Of a DNA stretch of 21,962 nucleotides, positions 18,932-21,962 are shown in pieces. The notes beneath the pieces are model-generated. The model was not told the DNA's origin and searched no databases. It saw nothing but the letters and a program-made list of their open reading frames with translations. Source of the DNA: Willaertia magna (lineage: Eukaryota > Heterolobosea > Eutetramitea > Acrasida > Naegleriidae). Each line of letters starts with the position of its first letter. Position 1 is the stretch's first letter. The stretch is from NCBI GenBank assembly GCA_902984215.1, contig CADWAF010005256.1, positions 1 through 21,962 on the forward strand, written 5' to 3'. The translations under genes and the position numbers were made by a program.

Positions 18932-21900
18932 TTATTGTAGTGAATTGTTAATGGTGGATAGAGTGGTGGTTATGTTTTCGAATGGTGGTCTTTTTTGTGG
19001 GTTGGCATCCCAGCATTGCTTAATTAAAAGGATTAATGTGAAAACAGCAGATGACAAGGTCTCATAACGTGTTGCTTCTTTGTCCAAGTCAAAGAAGATA
19101 GATACATACCGTTTACAAAGATCTCTTGAAGTAAATGGTAAAATAGGTCTTTCTCCATCTACAACCTTTTGAACAACATCAATAGATCGAACAGCACTAG
19201 ATTCGTAATGCTCATCTGACAATAATTCCACTCTAGTTTCATCTAAGGACTTAGGGTCAACCTTACTTGAAAGCGAGAATGGTGTGGTCTCGAAAAGTAA
19301 TTCGTACAAGATGATTGCAAAGCTATAAACATCAACCTTAGAGTCATAGTTTTCACCTTTAAGAATTTCAGGACTTGTCCAATAAAGAGTACCAATTCCA
19401 GTTGATAAATCTTCTGTTTGAGATGTTGATAAACCGAACTATAAAATGTTTAGAATTAAAGATATTGATAACAATACTTACGTCACAAACTTTACACTCC
19501 CCGTTAGTTCCAATTAATATATTTCCTGGCTTCAAATCTCTATGAATTATATTACAACCATGTAAATACGACATTCCTTTACAAACATCTATTAACATGG
19601 ATAACTTAATTGACAGCCTCAAATATTGTTTTCTTTTTACAGTATTATTGATTAATTTATCTAAACTTCCCTTTGGACACCATTCTGTTACTAAGAATTT
19701 CTCTGACTCAGTAACAGATACACCAAAGAAAGCAACTATATGAGGGTGACGTAGTTTACTCAAAATATTTGCTTCCTTTTCAAAAGTAGTTTCATCTTCT
19801 ACATCTTGAATAAATTTAATTCTCTTAATTGCAACTTCAACACCACGCCATTTACCATAAAACAGAATACCACCTCCTCCTTCTGCAACTCTTTTTTCAA
19901 ACTTTAAATCATCATAACTAATAATATAGCTTGCATCTTTAATTTCAACTTCTTCAGAAGTAAGAAATTGAAAATCAAGCAATCTCTTTTGTAATTCCTT
20001 TTCTTTTTTCTCTTTTGTTTTTAATCTCTTCAATTTAGTAGATAAACTGTATATTGCTTTAGCAGTACCAACAGTACTCAACACACCAACTAATAACGCA
20101 ACAAATGTACCTGCGCCACAAATGACAATAATTAATATTTTACTGTTATCAATATCACAATAATCACCCATATTACTCCACCCAACTTCTCCACATCTAC
20201 AAGTTATGGATCTATTAAGAACAGTTGAAAATTCACAAATTCCAACACCACCACATAATGAAGGTGGTTCGTTTGGTTTATCAATGTAAAAAGTCTCATG
20301 AACTCTATTTTCACCACATACAGGTTCTTTGCAATTTAATTGACTTTCTAATCTGTTGCTTTGCTCAATTAAACCATCTCTTCTAATGTTATAAGTAGCT
20401 ACAAAATTGACATCTGAATAGTCTACTTTTCCAATTTTAAATTTATCAGAAAATGGCACACTATAACCATCAATTGAAGTAAAATTAGGTTGAACTTTAG
20501 TTGTTCCAAACAATAAAAAGTCACCTTTTGAATCTGTTGTTGGTTGCCTTACAATAATCGATAAATCAAATTTTGATTCAATAACGGTATCTTTCAAAGC
20601 AAATGATCTTCTACTATTGGTTTGTAATCCACTTTGTGTTATTTCAACTGCATTCAAAACAGCACTTTGTCTATCAAATAAATAAAAATAATTATCATCT
20701 GAGAAATAAACTGGATCTAGTAAAGAATAAGATAAATCGGTTCTATTTAGATAAACACTATTTGTTTCAATGTCATAAATCATAAATATATTTTCAGATC
20801 TCCTTCTTCTTTGTCGTAATACAAGTTCATTATTTACGTAAATATTTCCACCAAAAAATCCAAAACCAAGAATTTGTTTTCTTTTTGAATTAACTCTAAT
20901 TGTTTTAAAAGCTATTTGAGGTCTCACTTCTAAAGGATCTTCTACAAAACTATCAATTGTTGTAGGATAGTATTGTAATGGATATACTTCCAATACACTT
21001 ATTAATTTAAATTTTAAAGTTTTTATATCAATAAAAATTATATAAAAAGCTCCAAAAATCCCTTGATCCAATTTTAAAACGTCAAAAGTAGTACCTTGGG
21101 TATCCTTAATAAAAATCGTACCTTTTCCTCCAAATACATTTAAAAATAAATAAGAATCTTCAAAATAAACAGTATCTGCATAAATTTGTGTATCTGGTGA
21201 ATCTATACCATAATGAATATCTATAGATTTAACAACTGGTTCACTTTCCCCTTTTTCAAATAATCTATAAAATGATACAATAGGTACTGTAAATAATTGT
21301 ACAGAATTTACACGTAAATTTTTAAATAGCTCAGTTGTGTCATCTATAATAGGACTATAGATTACAAAATAACCTCTGGCATAAGTCATTACACCCTTAT
21401 AAACTTGTGGAACATTAAGAGCAATATACTCATGTACAAATTCTTGGCCTGGTTCAACATACGTAAATAAAACTAATTTCTCAGTATCTGTATCTTTTGT
21501 AACACTTAAATAAATTCTATTATGCACTTGTACAATTTTAGGATCTGATAAAAGAAAAGCATTTAAAGAAGATCTTGCGAACCACGTTACTTTTCCAGTG
21601 ATCATGTCATATGTTCCAACAACTAAAGTAAATGTTAATTCTTCGGTATGGGAATTGTCAATAATAGTTTCACAATTAACTTTTAAATGATTAAATCTAT
21701 TTAAAAATGTAATAAATATTAATTCGTTATCATTTACTTTATTTCTAATAAATTGAATAGCTTTATCATTTCTATAATAAAATCTAAATGTACCAATTGA
21801 ATATAGATCGAAATTAGGTGTCTCCTGTATTATTTTATTGATCTCAAAATTAATGTCATCATAACATTCTATTACATTTATCATGAAATTAAAAAGAATA

Positions 21901-21962
21901 ATTATTATTAAAAATTTAGACAATTGACGGCAACATCTATTCCTCTCCGCAATCTTATTCTT
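18932..21962 (-). CDS. Receptor-like TKL-type protein kinase, 5' partial
   Basis: Exons run from the window edge to 19482 and 19438-18932, with a 43-nt intron (GTAAGT). The frame stays open to base 21962 with no ATG before the signal-like stretch FLIIIILFNFMINVI, so the start lies outside the window or an upstream exon exists. Counting from the codon at 21923: hydrophobic leader 3-18; a long beta-rich ectodomain to about 525 of unknown family; Cys-rich EGF-like segment 527-588 (C-x(4)-C, CGGVGIC, CRCGEVGW, YCDID); transmembrane helix about 594-620; basic juxtamembrane; kinase domain about 672-960. Kinase marks: loop AEGGGGILFYG, Lys700 in VAIK, His794-Arg-Asp796-LKPGN, Asp814-Phe-Gly across the intron, TSPEIL, and CWDANPQKRP. 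These predict an active kinase of tyrosine-kinase-like type, probably Ser/Thr specific (HRDLKPGN). Ligand unknown. Confidence 0.92.

Noticed and set aside
21881..21923. Kinase start at 21923 or at the ATG within FNFMINV
   Set aside because: 21923 is TTG, and the internal ATG would cut off most of the signal sequence; the frame is open to the window edge, so the 5' end is treated as missing.
1..21962. tRNA or rRNA genes
   Set aside because: I saw no cloverleaf-like segment with conserved TTCRA loop and no rRNA core sequence; a covariance-model scan would be needed to exclude them fully.

Overview
This is a nuclear segment from an AT-rich, compact eukaryotic genome. It carries ten protein genes: five are intronless or show no intron (counting two that overlap), and six carry one to four very short introns. 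Eleven introns can be placed from frame and homology; they are 40-61 nt long and nine start GTAAGT. Stops are standard TAA/TAG. The gene content is a plant/protist-type guanylate kinase, a Tup1-like corepressor, a receptor kinase of the tyrosine-kinase-like (TKL) group with a long unknown ectodomain, secreted GH39 and PI-PLC X-domain enzymes, and Asn/Gln-rich coiled-coil proteins. This suits a free-living amoeboid protist. A heterolobosean (Naegleria/Willaertia-like) is my best guess, but that is inference from style; an amoebozoan is the main alternative.

Layout. 1-2191: no supportable gene. A GCGAA/TTCGC-rich patch (1-140) is followed by about 1.8 kb of extremely AT-rich DNA with short tandem and inverted repeats. 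2192-3670 (+): CACTIN, a splicing factor. 3689-6718 (-): unknown coiled-coil protein. 6666-9005 (-): FHA-domain coiled-coil protein whose end overlaps the start of the previous gene by 53 bp. 9145-9783 (+): guanylate kinase with a possible N-myristoylation start. 9905-12388 (+): four-exon membrane-anchored glycosyltransferase (GT2-like plus GT4). 12396-14099 (-): five-exon secreted GH39 glycosidase. 14538-15850 (-): two-exon PI-PLC X-domain protein. 16089-16684 (+): two-exon EEF1AKMT1-type lysine methyltransferase. 16709-18734 (-): two-exon Tup1-like WD40 corepressor. 18932 to the window edge (-): TKL receptor kinase, 5' incomplete.

Themes. Genes are packed tightly: three convergent pairs have stop codons only 7-24 bp apart, and two divergent pairs share 139 and 238 bp of upstream DNA. 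Four adjacent genes concern the secretory route or the cell surface or RNA/translation, but nothing shows they form a pathway. The most unusual items are the same-strand overlap at 6666-6718, the guanylate kinase N-terminus, the GT2-like domain that seems to lack its metal-binding aspartates, hairpins about 30 nt after two stop codons in tandem gene pairs, and the repeat-bearing AT block. I found no clear evidence of a wholly new system.
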